This document shows positions 41,730 through 51,166 of a DNA stretch of 64,000 nucleotides, piece after piece. A model generated the notes under the pieces. That model was not told the DNA's origin, ran no database searches, and was given only the letters and a program-made list of their open reading frames with translations. The stretch's first letter is position 1. Every line of letters begins with the position of its first letter. The stretch covers positions 1 through 64,000 of the forward strand of contig NZ_CP140151.1 of assembly GCF_034479555.1 (NCBI RefSeq), written 5' to 3'. Source of the DNA: Chromohalobacter canadensis. Lineage in GTDB: Bacteria > Pseudomonadota > Gammaproteobacteria > Pseudomonadales > Halomonadaceae. The translations under genes and the position numbers were made by a program.

Positions 41730-44700
41730 TCCGTGCACTGATTTACGTACCACTGTGGCTCTTGGGACTGGTGTTGTTGTTGCTCGGGGTGGCGTTGTCG
41801 CCCTGGGGAACCGCATGGCTGGCCGATCAAGGCCAGTCACGCGGCTGGTATGAGGTCGAGGAGGTAAAGGGAGCGCCGCTGGACACGCTGACGTTACGTG
41901 GCCTGCATCTCGATGTCGGCCCTCTTACCCTCGATGTCGAGCGCTTGCACCTGAGCTGGGCCGACGATTGTCTGCTGGACGGCAAACTCTGTCTTCAGGG
42001 GCTGCAAGTCGAGGGCGCACACATTGTGTTGGCGTCCGGCAATGCGAGTGACGATTCCCAGTCTGATGCATCGTCCGGGGGGGGAATGCCCGCACTCTGG
42101 TTTCCGTTTCCCATCGAGATACGCGCGCTCGGACTCGAGGACGTACGCGTCGACCTGGCAGATGGTACGCAACTGCAATGGGATGACTTCACCACCGGTG
42201 CGCGCGTTTCCGGCAACGACCTTACATTACTGCCAACCCGCCTGGAGGGGACGCAACTCTACCTGCCGATGAGCGAAGGGCAGCGTCTGACCCAAGGGGT
42301 GGCATCGCCGGCCATTCCTGCAGGTACTATCGATGCGGCCTCACAGGCGGCGGGGGACAGCTCTGCCGAGGAATCCGCAACCGATGAAGCGCCTGTGGCT
42401 GAGAGCGAGGCATCCGATAACGACGCCGAACGCCGCTTGGCGTTGCCCGAGATCGAATTGCCACTCGATATTCGAGCCCCGAGCCTGGTGGTCGACGACT
42501 TTCAGTTGCGTGGCGCGACATCCTATAACCTGACGCAGGCGACGCTGTCGCTATCCACCCAAGGCAGCGATGTCGCCATTCATCGGCTAAACGTTCGCAG
42601 CGATGACGGTGAGGCGGAACTTGCCTTGCAGGCAACACTAACCGGCGATTATCCCCTCCACGGCCGCCTGGAAACGCATATCGCACGAGCTCCGTTGGCC
42701 GGTCAGCGGGCATCATTGACGCTGGACGGCTCCCTGGCCGATCTGGCGCTCGACCTCGACGCCAGTGGTCCCGTCACGGCCACGCTGACGGGCAAGGTGG
42801 ATGCGTTGGCACCAACCTTGCCATTCGGTCTGTCGCTCGATGCCAGTGACATCACTTGGCCACTGGCGGGCACGCTCACCGCGCCTGAACTTGCTGCGGG
42901 AGGGCGTCTGGATGCCGCCGCAGTGTCGGCATCACAACACGTAGGCGCAGGCAAGGCCGCCTATCGACTCGACACGCTCGACCTCGACGCCGATGGCTCC
43001 CTGGAGGATTATCGAGTCGCACTCGACTTGACGGCACGCGGGGACGGTCTTCCCGAAAGCCGCCTGACGCTCGATGGCCGTGGCGACGCCTCACACTTCG
43101 CCTGGTTGCCGCTCACGCTCAAGGCCGAGGGCGGTACCTTGAGCGGTCGTGGCCAAGTGGATTGGGCCTCGGCGCTAACGGTGGAAAGCGACCTCCAACT
43201 CGACAAGCTCCCCATTGGCGCCTTCACCGAGGCCGTGGACGGAACCCTCAATGGTCAGGCACGCGTCAGCTTCGATATGCAGCCTCAAGGCTGGCGACTG
43301 CGCATACCACAGCTGGCCATCGACGGCACCTTGCAAGATAGGGCCTTGCGCTTGAACGCCAAGCTCAGTGGCAATAGCCAGATGCAATGGGCAATCGATC
43401 AGCTCGACCTTCGCCAAGGCGATAACCGCATCACCGCGGAAGGCACTATCGGACAGCGTCTGGACCTGCGCAGTCGTATCGAGGCACCGCGACTCTCGAC
43501 GCTGTGGCCCGGGCTCGGTGGCGCCTTGCAGGGTGATCTCGACGCCCAAGGCTCCCTCGAGTCGCCACGTCTCGATCTTGACATGACCGGCGAGGCGCTG
43601 CGCTACCAGACGCAACAACTCGAGTCCCTGTCACTAAAGGCGCATAGCGAAGGGATCGACGACCCGCGCGTGGAGGCCAATGTGTCTATCGAAGGGCTCG
43701 AGGCCGGTGGTCAACGTGTCGACGCTCTGAGCGTCGCGCTGGCAGGGCGCCTCTCCCAGCACACACTGGAGCTCGACACTCAACTGGGAAGCGGCCTGCC
43801 GCTCTCGCGGGCGAACCTCATCCTCGACGGTCAGTACGATGCAGACGCTCAGCGCTATCGTGGGTCGCTGGCGCCGCTCGAGCTTGCGACCGAATACGGC
43901 GATATCACGCTCGATGACGCCCTGGACTTCGATGCCGATGTCGCCACCCAGCGCGTGACGCTCGCGCCGTTCTGCCTGGTGCGCCAGCAAGGAGGCGAAG
44001 CGTGTCTCGTCGACCAGGCGCGGCTTTCCGCCGATACCGGCGACGCTGCACTGGCTTTGCGCGACATTCCCATGGACCTGCTTGCCGACACACTGCCGTC
44101 GGGCTGGCGCGTAGACGGCAAGACCCAGGGTGAGGCCAATCTGAGCTGGCAACAGGCGGGCCAGCAGTGGCATGCCGAGGGGCAGATCGATAGCCAACTG
44201 GATGTCACCGGCGAAGATGCTCGTGGCAACCCCTGGGAACTGCCGGACAGCCGCCTCGCGGCAACGTTCGATGCCACGCCATCTCGTGCCGATACACGCC
44301 TGACACTCGATCAGGGCGACACCGGGCAACTGGCGCTGTCGTTAGGGATTGACGATCCGCTGGGCGAGGCCGCCTTGGAAGGGCGCCTGCAAGTCAATGA
44401 CATCGCCTTCGCTCCGTATCGTGCCCTCGTCGAAGGCTTGTCCGACCTCGAAGGGGCGCTCGCCGGCGATGTCACCTTCGCAGGGACATTGCGCCAACCC
44501 AGTCTCGATGGCGAGCTCACCGCCAAGGGCGTGAAAGCACGTGGCCCGGCCATTCCCGTCGCGATACGCGATGCCCGTCTTGGCATCGACTTCGCCGGAC
44601 AACGTGCCGACCTCGACGGGTTCGTGGCCGGTGAGACAGGGCGGTTGAACCTGGAGGGTGAGGCCGGTTGGCAGGATCCCTCGGCTTGGCAGGCGCGTCT

Positions 44701-45715
44701 AGGCATCGAGGGGCAAGACGATCCGTTGCAGGTCAGCCTGCCAGACTTCGGGCGGTTGCGTGTCGCCCCGGATCTGCGTGTCGACGCCACCCCGGATCGC
44801 TTGCGTGTACGTGGCGATGTCGATGTTCCCTGGGCGCGCTTGGAGGTCGGCAAGATTCCGCCTTCCGCAGTGGCACCGAGTAGCGACGAGGTCATCATCA
44901 CGCGCGAGGAGGATGCTGCCCAGCAAGAAGCCGCAGCATCGGGCGAGCAGAGCGAAGCCACGGCCCAAGCGCTCTCCGAGGCCGGTATGGCACTGGATAT
45001 CAGCATCATGCTGCATCTCGGCCCGGACATGAGCCTCGAGGCCTATGGCCTCGAGACACAGTTGGCAGGCCAGCTCGAAGTACGCCAGGGCAGCGGGCCC
45101 GTGCAGTTGTTCGGCGATGTCAACTTGGTCGACGGCAGTTATACCGCGTTCGGGCAGGACTTGGTCATTCGTCAGGGGCAGATTCTGTTCAGCGGGCCGG
45201 CGTCCCAGCCGCGTCTGCAGTTCGAGGCGATTCGCAACCCCGATACCATCGAGGACGACGTGACCGCCGGGCTACGCGTCACGGGCCGTGCGGAGAATCC
45301 CCAATTGAGCATTTTCTCGGAACCCGCGATGTCCGAGAGCCGGGCCCTTTCCTATCTTCTCAGGGGTCGAGCGCCGGGCGACGACGGTGGCGATGGCGCG
45401 CTGACCTCGGCGCTGATCGGGCTCTCGCTGTCGCAGAGCGGCCGCGCCGTGGGCCAGCTCGGCCAGGCATTCGGTGTCGACGATTTAAGCCTCGACACCT
45501 CGGGCTCAGGCGAGGATAGTCAGGTCGTCGTCAGTGGCTATGTCTTCGATGACTTGAAAGTTGGCTATGGCGTTGGCATTTTCTCCCCCATCGCCGAGCT
45601 GACACTGCGCTACCGATTGATTCAGAACCTGTATCTGGAAGCGGTATCCGGCGCGGCTCAGGCACTCGATTTGATCTATACCTTCAGCCTCGGGCGCAGC
45701 AGCGCTTCGCCTTGA
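41693..45715 (+). CDS. tamB: Translocation and assembly module protein TamB
   Basis: 1340 aa. AsmA-like giant: one N-terminal membrane anchor (residues about 13-36), a long repetitive beta-rich body forming a lipid-carrying groove, and the C-terminal DUF490/TamB domain (GDVNLVDGSYTAFGQDLVIR near 1140; final residues form the TamA-binding strand). GTG 41693 overlaps tamA by 37 bp and has gaggagga upstream. An acidic insert lies near residue 215. Confidence 0.93.
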   Translation: MASALRHRTGILIRALIYVPLWLLGLVLLLLGVALSPWGTAWLADQGQSRGWYEVEEVKGAPLDTLTLRGLHLDVGPLTLDVERLHLSWADDCLLDGKLCLQGLQVEGAHIVLASGNASDDSQSDASSGGGMPALWFPFPIEIRALGLEDVRVDLADGTQLQWDDFTTGARVSGNDLTLLPTRLEGTQLYLPMSEGQRLTQGVASPAIPAGTIDAASQAAGDSSAEESATDEAPVAESEASDNDAERRLALPEIELPLDIRAPSLVVDDFQLRGATSYNLTQATLSLSTQGSDVAIHRLNVRSDDGEAELALQATLTGDYPLHGRLETHIARAPLAGQRASLTLDGSLADLALDLDASGPVTATLTGKVDALAPTLPFGLSLDASDITWPLAGTLTAPELAAGGRLDAAAVSASQHVGAGKAAYRLDTLDLDADGSLEDYRVALDLTARGDGLPESRLTLDGRGDASHFAWLPLTLKAEGGTLSGRGQVDWASALTVESDLQLDKLPIGAFTEAVDGTLNGQARVSFDMQPQGWRLRIPQLAIDGTLQDRALRLNAKLSGNSQMQWAIDQLDLRQGDNRITAEGTIGQRLDLRSRIEAPRLSTLWPGLGGALQGDLDAQGSLESPRLDLDMTGEALRYQTQQLESLSLKAHSEGIDDPRVEANVSIEGLEAGGQRVDALSVALAGRLSQHTLELDTQLGSGLPLSRANLILDGQYDADAQRYRGSLAPLELATEYGDITLDDALDFDADVATQRVTLAPFCLVRQQGGEACLVDQARLSADTGDAALALRDIPMDLLADTLPSGWRVDGKTQGEANLSWQQAGQQWHAEGQIDSQLDVTGEDARGNPWELPDSRLAATFDATPSRADTRLTLDQGDTGQLALSLGIDDPLGEAALEGRLQVNDIAFAPYRALVEGLSDLEGALAGDVTFAGTLRQPSLDGELTAKGVKARGPAIPVAIRDARLGIDFAGQRADLDGFVAGETGRLNLEGEAGWQDPSAWQARLGIEGQDDPLQVSLPDFGRLRVAPDLRVDATPDRLRVRGDVDVPWARLEVGKIPPSAVAPSSDEVIITREEDAAQQEAAASGEQSEATAQALSEAGMALDISIMLHLGPDMSLEAYGLETQLAGQLEVRQGSGPVQLFGDVNLVDGSYTAFGQDLVIRQGQILFSGPASQPRLQFEAIRNPDTIEDDVTAGLRVTGRAENPQLSIFSEPAMSESRALSYLLRGRAPGDDGGDGALTSALIGLSLSQSGRAVGQLGQAFGVDDLSLDTSGSGEDSQVVVSGYVFDDLKVGYGVGIFSPIAELTLRYRLIQNLYLEAVSGAAQALDLIYTFSLGRSSASP

Positions 45716-46163
45716 GGCCACTGCCGCATGGACACGCGGCATTGCGGCCAATGTCGAGGCGACGCCACTGGGCATCGCCGTCGACATAGAACCACTGGTC
45801 GGCATGGGTGGCGAAACGAAAGCGGCTGGTTTCGGTAAGACGCTGAAAGCCATTGGCGTCGATGAAATCGGCACTGAACGTCACCGTGCCTGTCGCGCCT
45901 TGTTGGGTGCTGTCATGGATGATCAGCTTCAGCCAGCATGCCTCGTGCGTGGCCAGTGAGTCACGGGTGGGGCATGTGGTGGGCTCCCAGGTAGCGATCA
46001 ATGCATCATATGCATCGCACGCGAAGGCGCTATAGCGTGCCCGCATCAGCGCCTCGGGTGTCTTCGCCCGGCGCGGATCCTCATGGATCGGCGCACAGCA
46101 TTCATCGAAGCGCCGTGGCTGCCCGCAGGGGCAGGTGTCGAACGCTTTTTTACTCATCGTCAT
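45684..46163 (-). CDS. YchJ-family SEC-C protein
   Basis: 159 aa. Two SEC-C zinc-binding motifs flank an NTF2-like domain: [13 protein letters not shown] (residues about 11-23) and [13 protein letters not shown] (near the C-terminus). Function unknown; SEC-C motifs also occur in SecA. Its end overlaps the tamB end by 32 bp, tail to tail. Start 46163 (MTMSKK) or 46157 (MSKK); 14 bp from the divergent msrA start. Confidence 0.9.
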   Translation of the reverse strand: MTMSKKAFDTCPCGQPRRFDECCAPIHEDPRRAKTPEALMRARYSAFACDAYDALIATWEPTTCPTRDSLATHEACWLKLIIHDSTQQGATGTVTFSADFIDANGFQRLTETSRFRFATHADQWFYVDGDAQWRRLDIGRNAACPCGSGLKAKRCCARG

Positions 46164-46177
46164 GCGAGATTTTCCCT

Positions 46178-46813
46178 ATGTGGCCACAAGAATCGCTCGA
46201 GCTTCCCACGCCGGAAACGGCACTCAAGGGGCGTGATACGCCCATACGTATTAGCGGCACTCATTATGTCAACGGTCGCTCGATGTTGTCGCCGTTCCCA
46301 GAAGGGCATGAAGAAATCGTGCTAGGACTGGGTTGCTTCTGGGGGGCCGAGCGCCTGTTCTGGGAAATGCCGGGTGTCTACGTGACGGCGGTAGGTTACG
46401 CCGGCGGCTATACGCCCAACCCAACCTATGAAGAAACCTGCACTGGGCATACCGGACACGCCGAGGTGGTCCACGTCGTGTTCGACCCCACCGAAATCGG
46501 GCTACCCGAATTGCTGCGTGCTTTCTGGGAGGCGCACGATCCGACGCAAGGCATGCAACAAGGCAACGACATCGGCAGCCAGTACCGCAGCGTCATCTAC
46601 ACCACGGATGAGTTACACCGCCCCCTGGTCGACAAGAGCTGGCAAGAATACGACCAGGCCCTTCGTCAGCAAGGTTTGGGGCATGTCACCACAGAAGTCG
46701 CACCGCTCGAGGCTTTTTACTACGCGGAAGAGTATCACCAGCAGTATCTGGCCAAGAATCCGGCCGGGTATTGTGGCCTCAAGGGCACCGGGGTGGCTTG
46801 CCCGGTAACGTGA
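46178..46813 (+). CDS. msrA: Peptide methionine sulfoxide reductase A
   Basis: 211 aa, as in the long E. coli-type MsrA. Reduces S-methionine sulfoxide in proteins. Catalytic cysteine in [12 protein letters not shown] near residue 51; resolving cysteines near the C-terminus in [17 protein letters not shown] 46178 gives a beginning like other long MsrA proteins, but no clear Shine-Dalgarno site is seen. Confidence 0.94.
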   Translation: MWPQESLELPTPETALKGRDTPIRISGTHYVNGRSMLSPFPEGHEEIVLGLGCFWGAERLFWEMPGVYVTAVGYAGGYTPNPTYEETCTGHTGHAEVVHVVFDPTEIGLPELLRAFWEAHDPTQGMQQGNDIGSQYRSVIYTTDELHRPLVDKSWQEYDQALRQQGLGHVTTEVAPLEAFYYAEEYHQQYLAKNPAGYCGLKGTGVACPVT

Positions 46814-46827
46814 AGCCTAGCTGTTCC

Positions 46828-47853
46828 TTAGTTGGGCCCCGCCGCCAGCGAGCGGTGGGGCACCAAATGCTCGGCCCAGCATTCCAGCTGCCATGCGACA
46901 CGCCGCGCCAGCCAAGAGCCGAGTCGGCCCTGGCAGGACTCGACGAAGCCGACATGCCCGCCCTGGCGGGCGATTTCCAGTCGCACGGCATCGCCCGGGG
47001 CTGGCAGCCGGGAGAACAGATCGGCGGGCATAAAGGGGTCATCTGCGGCGTGTAAAATCAGGGTCGGCAGTTCTATGTCGCCCAACAGACGGCCGGCGGA
47101 AGCGCGCCGATAATAGTCACTGGCCGACTGAAAGCCGTGTAAGGGGGCTGTGACCGCGTTGTCGTATGCCCAGAACGTCTCCAGGCCCGCGAGCTGTCGC
47201 GCGCTGAGCGTTATCGGCAGGGGGCCGGCCGCCAGCTTGGTGGCGACCTTGCGTTTGAGGGCGTGGAGCAAATGACGCTGATAGACGCGGGCAAAGCCGC
47301 GGTTGAGGGCATCGGCACTAGCCGCTAGATCGAGTGGCGCACTGATGGCGATAGCTCCGGCCAGATCGAGTCCGTCGCCGCCTTGCTCGGCCACCAACTT
47401 GAGAAGCATGTTGCCCCCCAGTGAAACACCGGCCGCCACTTTGATGGCGCGTGGATAACGTAGCGCCAACTGTCCGATGACCCAATAGGCATCCGCCGTA
47501 TCGCCCGAATGATAGGCTCGGGCAAGCCGATTGGGCGCCTGCCCACAGCCACGAAAGTGCATCAATACCGCCCGCCATCCCATCTCACTCGCCGCGCACA
47601 TCAACTCGCGTGCATACGGGGAGTCGAACGATCCTTCCAAACCATGAAACAGCACGAACACCGGTGCGTCCGCTCGTGTGGGGGCCGGCTGGGCCCAGGC
47701 CAGCTCGACGAAGTCGCCATCGGGTAGGTTAATAATTTCCGTTTCACGCGCCAGCGGAGGCAAACGGAGAAAGCGGGGCAACAGGGTCTGCACATGGCGA
47801 TTACCCAGCCCTCGTGGCGCACAAAAATCAGCGGAAAATAGCGTACGTGACAT
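46828..47853 (-). CDS. YheT-like alpha/beta hydrolase
   Basis: 341 aa. Alpha/beta hydrolase of the YheT/EMB8 group: HVQTLLPRFLR near residue 20, FHGLEGS near 70 as oxyanion loop, nucleophile serine in AGVSLGGNMLLKL near 143, acid in HAADDPFMP near 270 and histidine in QGGHVGFV near 298. Substrate unknown, probably an ester. Convergent with msrA, separated by 14 bp. Confidence 0.88.
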   Translation of the reverse strand: MSRTLFSADFCAPRGLGNRHVQTLLPRFLRLPPLARETEIINLPDGDFVELAWAQPAPTRADAPVFVLFHGLEGSFDSPYARELMCAASEMGWRAVLMHFRGCGQAPNRLARAYHSGDTADAYWVIGQLALRYPRAIKVAAGVSLGGNMLLKLVAEQGGDGLDLAGAIAISAPLDLAASADALNRGFARVYQRHLLHALKRKVATKLAAGPLPITLSARQLAGLETFWAYDNAVTAPLHGFQSASDYYRRASAGRLLGDIELPTLILHAADDPFMPADLFSRLPAPGDAVRLEIARQGGHVGFVESCQGRLGSWLARRVAWQLECWAEHLVPHRSLAAGPN

Positions 47854-47886
47854 CGGCGTGACTCTTGTGAATCTATCTGTAGCTTA

Positions 47887-48027
47887 GGCGCTGTCTGAAA
47901 AGTCGGCGAGCGAAGGACAGACAAGGCAAAAATCGGCGAAAGAGCGGAGTTTACGCGTTGTAAATGAGCATCTTGAGTCGATTTTTAACGCTGTATGGGT
48001 AAGCGCAGGCATTTTTCAGGCAATGCC
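47887..48027. mobile_element. 141-bp MITE-like element
   Basis: Ends are imperfect inverted repeats: ggcgctgtctgaaaagt on the left and, read inward, ggcattgcctgaaaaat on the right (14 of 17 match). It is flanked by TA on both sides (47885-47886, 48028-48029), as expected for a TA-duplicating IS630/Tc1-type transposase. It has no coding capacity. The interior is more A/T-rich than neighbours and has internal symmetry (caaaaatcggcg and gagtcgatttttaacg). It sits between the yheT-like promoter and the end of the lysR gene. Confidence 0.7.
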
Positions 48028-48057
48028 TAACGCGTTGCGCTTGCTCGGCAAGCACCT

Positions 48058-48975
48058 TCAGGCGTTGGAGTACGTTGCCTCGAGTTGTTGCCATAAACCG
48101 AGCAAACCGGGGTGACGTGAATCCTGGCGTGCGTACAAACGCAGATCCATCGGGACATCCCAGCGCTCATCGCCAGCGCGCACCAATTCGCCATTGGCCA
48201 TCGGCGTGATCACGCTGCGTTGCGGCAGCCAACCAAGCCCGTAGCCTTGTATCACCAGCTCGCGAATATTGGTGGCCTGCACACTTTCATTGAGCGTGTT
48301 CAGGTAGACGGGCGCCGGCTGGCGGCCGAGGTGCGCCTCGAGCGCGGCCGCCATCAATCCGCGTGGGTGAAAGGCGATCAGCGGTTGAGGCTGGCGGCGC
48401 GTTCCCGGTAACGAGAAGCGTGAGCGCCCCTCGGCATCGGGGGCGCTGACCGGAACGAGCCGCTCTTCGCCTAGGCTTAGGTATTTAAGCTCGCTCATTT
48501 CCAGATCGAGGGCTATCCGCCCGCGTGGCCAGTACAATAGCGCTAAATCACATTCGCTGCGTTCCAGTCCATGTAGATAATCGCCGATCAGCCAGCTCGT
48601 AGCACGCAAATAGGGCGATATCGCCGGTGTAAGAGCATGCTGTTCGAGCCAGCCTGGCAAAAAATTCGACACCAAACTCTGTGGCGCGGCCAGTAGGATA
48701 CGTCTGGCCTCGTCGGTGGCAATCGACTGTAAACGGTCACGCGTCAATCGCACGCGTTCGGTGATCTGCTCGCAAAGCGCTAGAAACTCCTCGCCAGCCG
48801 GCGTCAGACTCAACGGCAACGTTTGGCGGTTGATCAAGGTGGTTCCCATTTCCTCCTCGAGCAGCTTGATACGCCGCGAGAAGGTCGGTTGGGTCACGTT
48901 CTGGGCATCGGCGGCCCGGGAAAAATGGCGTTCCCTGGCCAGCACGATGAAGTCTTCGAGCCAGCGAATTTCCAT
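48058..48975 (-). CDS. LysR-type transcriptional regulator
   Basis: 305 aa. Winged helix (WLEDFIVLARERHFSRAA, VTQPTFSRRIKLLEEEMG) plus effector domain. It is the same subtype as the regulator at 16235 and equal in length. It begins 123 bp after the end of the leftward peptide-transporter operon and is read the same way, so it could regulate or accompany that operon; no operator could be identified. Start 48975 (MEIRWLEDF) is chosen on alignment with the other copy; the Shine-Dalgarno site is weak. Confidence 0.87.
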   Translation of the reverse strand: MEIRWLEDFIVLARERHFSRAADAQNVTQPTFSRRIKLLEEEMGTTLINRQTLPLSLTPAGEEFLALCEQITERVRLTRDRLQSIATDEARRILLAAPQSLVSNFLPGWLEQHALTPAISPYLRATSWLIGDYLHGLERSECDLALLYWPRGRIALDLEMSELKYLSLGEERLVPVSAPDAEGRSRFSLPGTRRQPQPLIAFHPRGLMAAALEAHLGRQPAPVYLNTLNESVQATNIRELVIQGYGLGWLPQRSVITPMANGELVRAGDERWDVPMDLRLYARQDSRHPGLLGLWQQLEATYSNA

Positions 48976-49040
48976 CTTCAGACGCCATCCATCATCGTTA
49001 ACGCCGCACGCCAGCCGAAGCGTGCAGCGTCGCATGGCAA

Positions 49041-49069
49041 CGCCCCGTCACGTACAGATGGACGGGGCG
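49041..49069 (-). terminator. Putative terminator after the peptide ABC operon
   Basis: cgccccgtc (49041-49049) and gacggggcg (49061-49069) form a perfect 9-bp stem with 11-nt loop, 30 nt past the last ABC gene. There is no T-run on the leftward side, so termination strength is uncertain. Confidence 0.5.
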
Positions 49070-49098
49070 CTGCAAGTATGTGTTGCTCCACGATACGC

Positions 49099-50163
49099 TC
49101 AGATACGGCCTTCCTCGACCGCATGACACGCCACCTGGTTACCGTCGTCGGTGACGATGAGCTGCGGTACTTCCTGGCGGCAGCGCTCCATGGCATGCGG
49201 ACACCGACCATGAAAGACACAGCCCGAGGGAAGGTGAACCGGCGTGGGGACTTCGCCGGAAAGGCGTACATGCTCGGGGCGATCGTCTTCGAGGCGGGGA
49301 ATCGCCGAGAGCAGCGCTTGCGTATAGGGATGCTTAGGCCTCGCGAACAGTGAGCGCGTATCGGCTAGTTCACACACCGTCCCCAGATACATGACCGCCA
49401 CCCGCGTCCCAAAATGCTCGACCACGGCCAAGTCATGGGTAATGAAGAGATACGTCAGGTGGCGTTCGGCCTGTGCGTCCATCAGCAGGTTGAGCACCTG
49501 GGCCTGGATCGACACATCGAGCGCCGAGATCGGTTCGTCGGCGACGATGAACTCGGGGTCGACGGCTAACGCCCGGGCAATTGCGATCCGTTGGCGTTGA
49601 CCGCCGGAAAACTCGTGCCCGAAGCGCTTGCCCCATTCCGGATCGATGCCCACCGATGCCATCACGTCGTCCACCTTGTCCTGGACCTGCGGTGTCGTCC
49701 AGTCCGGGTGATGAAAACGCAATGGTTCTTCCAGCGTCTGTTGGATCGTCATGCGTGGGTTAAGCGAGGCATACGGATTCTGAAAGATCATCTGCATGCG
49801 CTGACGATAAGGCAGTAGCCGTTTACCACGCATATTATCGATGCGCTGCCCGTCATACCTAATTTCCCCCGCGCTGGGAGACAGCAACCCCATGACCAGG
49901 CGCGCCACGGTGGATTTGCCACAGCCGGACTCCCCGACCACGCACAAAGCCTCGCCCCGGCGAACGGAGAGGTCCACGCCGTTGATGGCATGCACTTGTT
50001 CATTGCGCCGCACCAGACGACCTTTTTCGAAGTGCAACTGTTCGAGGAATCCGTCGGCCAACGGGAAATGCTTGTACATCCCGCGAATCTCCAGCAGGGA
50101 CTCAGCCTCGGCGTGGTTCTGTGACGCGGTCACGGGTGATGCTTGGGCGGCAACGGCGTTCAT
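49099..50163 (-). CDS. Peptide ABC transporter ATP-binding protein (DppF/OppF type)
   Basis: 354 aa. Walker A VGESGCGKST near residue 78, signature FSGGQRQRIAIARAL near 188, Walker B FIVADEPISALD near 205 and H-loop THDLAV near 240; the C-terminal oligopeptide/dipeptide extension contains CVFHGRCPHAMERC. Last gene of the leftward operon, overlapping the preceding ATPase gene by 4 bp. The two ATPases form a heterodimer. Confidence 0.92.
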   Translation of the reverse strand: MNAVAAQASPVTASQNHAEAESLLEIRGMYKHFPLADGFLEQLHFEKGRLVRRNEQVHAINGVDLSVRRGEALCVVGESGCGKSTVARLVMGLLSPSAGEIRYDGQRIDNMRGKRLLPYRQRMQMIFQNPYASLNPRMTIQQTLEEPLRFHHPDWTTPQVQDKVDDVMASVGIDPEWGKRFGHEFSGGQRQRIAIARALAVDPEFIVADEPISALDVSIQAQVLNLLMDAQAERHLTYLFITHDLAVVEHFGTRVAVMYLGTVCELADTRSLFARPKHPYTQALLSAIPRLEDDRPEHVRLSGEVPTPVHLPSGCVFHGRCPHAMERCRQEVPQLIVTDDGNQVACHAVEEGRI

Positions 50164-51161
50164 GAGGCCTCCTTGGCGAGCATGTCACGCACCATGTGGC
50201 ACGCGACGTCGCAATTGCCCGAGGTAACGAACTCGGGGACCTCTTCGAGGCAATCGCGGCGCGGCTGCCCCGAAGCGTCGTAACGATATTGGCAACGTGG
50301 ATGAAATGCGCAACCGCTCGGCGTATTGGCAAGTGATGGCATCGAGCCAGGAATTTGGTTGAGCCGACTACCGGGCGTGGTCATCTGGGGCAGGGCATTG
50401 AGCAACCCCTGCGTATAGGGATGCTGGGCATCGTTGATGATTTCGCGCGTCGGTCCCTGCTCGATGACGCGTCCGGCGTACATGACCAACGTACGCTGAG
50501 TCATCTGGCTGACCACGCCCAAGTCATGAGTGATCAACACCAGTCCCACATTGTGCTTCTCACACAGCTCGCGCAGGAGCGTCATGATCTCGGCTTGAAT
50601 CGTCACATCCAACGCCGTGGTTGGCTCGTCGGCGACGATGATATCCGGGTCCAGCAGGAGTGCGATCGCGATGATGATACGCTGGCGCATGCCCCCTGAG
50701 AGTTCGTGAGGATACTGATCCAGACGCGTTTCCGGCGATGGGATATAAACCTGCTTGAGCTTGTGCAGGGCGATGGCGCGCGCTTCACGTGTCGAGATAC
50801 GTCGATGCGCCTTCAGACTCTCGACCATCTGCTCGCCAATGGACAGCACGGGGTTGAGCGTCATCATCGGATCCTGAAAGATCATCGAGATGCGATTGCC
50901 GCGTACGCGACGCAGCTCGCGTGCCGACATTCGCGCCAGATCGTTACCTTCGAAACGAATGCTACCACCGGCGATATATCCCGGCTTGGCGATAAGGTTG
51001 AGCAATGTGAACGCGGCCACCGATTTGCCCGCACCGGACTCACCGACAATGCCCAGACGCTCGCCGCGGTCCAGCGTGAAGCTAACGTCGCGCAGGGCGC
51101 GCACCTCACCTTGGCGCAGGGCAAAGCGCACATCGAGATTGGAAACTTCGAGTAAAGCCAT
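50160..51161 (-). CDS. Peptide ABC transporter ATP-binding protein (DppD/OppD type)
   Basis: 333 aa. Walker A VGESGAGKSV near residue 37, signature LSGGMRQRIIIA near 153, Walker B IIVADEPTTALD near 172; C-terminal CAFHPRCQYRYDASG as in Dpp/Opp ATPases. ATG 51161 follows aaggggt; upstream in-frame codons to 51275 lie inside the permease gene. 5 bp after the permease stop. Confidence 0.92.
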   Translation of the reverse strand: MALLEVSNLDVRFALRQGEVRALRDVSFTLDRGERLGIVGESGAGKSVAAFTLLNLIAKPGYIAGGSIRFEGNDLARMSARELRRVRGNRISMIFQDPMMTLNPVLSIGEQMVESLKAHRRISTREARAIALHKLKQVYIPSPETRLDQYPHELSGGMRQRIIIAIALLLDPDIIVADEPTTALDVTIQAEIMTLLRELCEKHNVGLVLITHDLGVVSQMTQRTLVMYAGRVIEQGPTREIINDAQHPYTQGLLNALPQMTTPGSRLNQIPGSMPSLANTPSGCAFHPRCQYRYDASGQPRRDCLEEVPEFVTSGNCDVACHMVRDMLAKEAS

Positions 51162-51166
51162 GTGCG

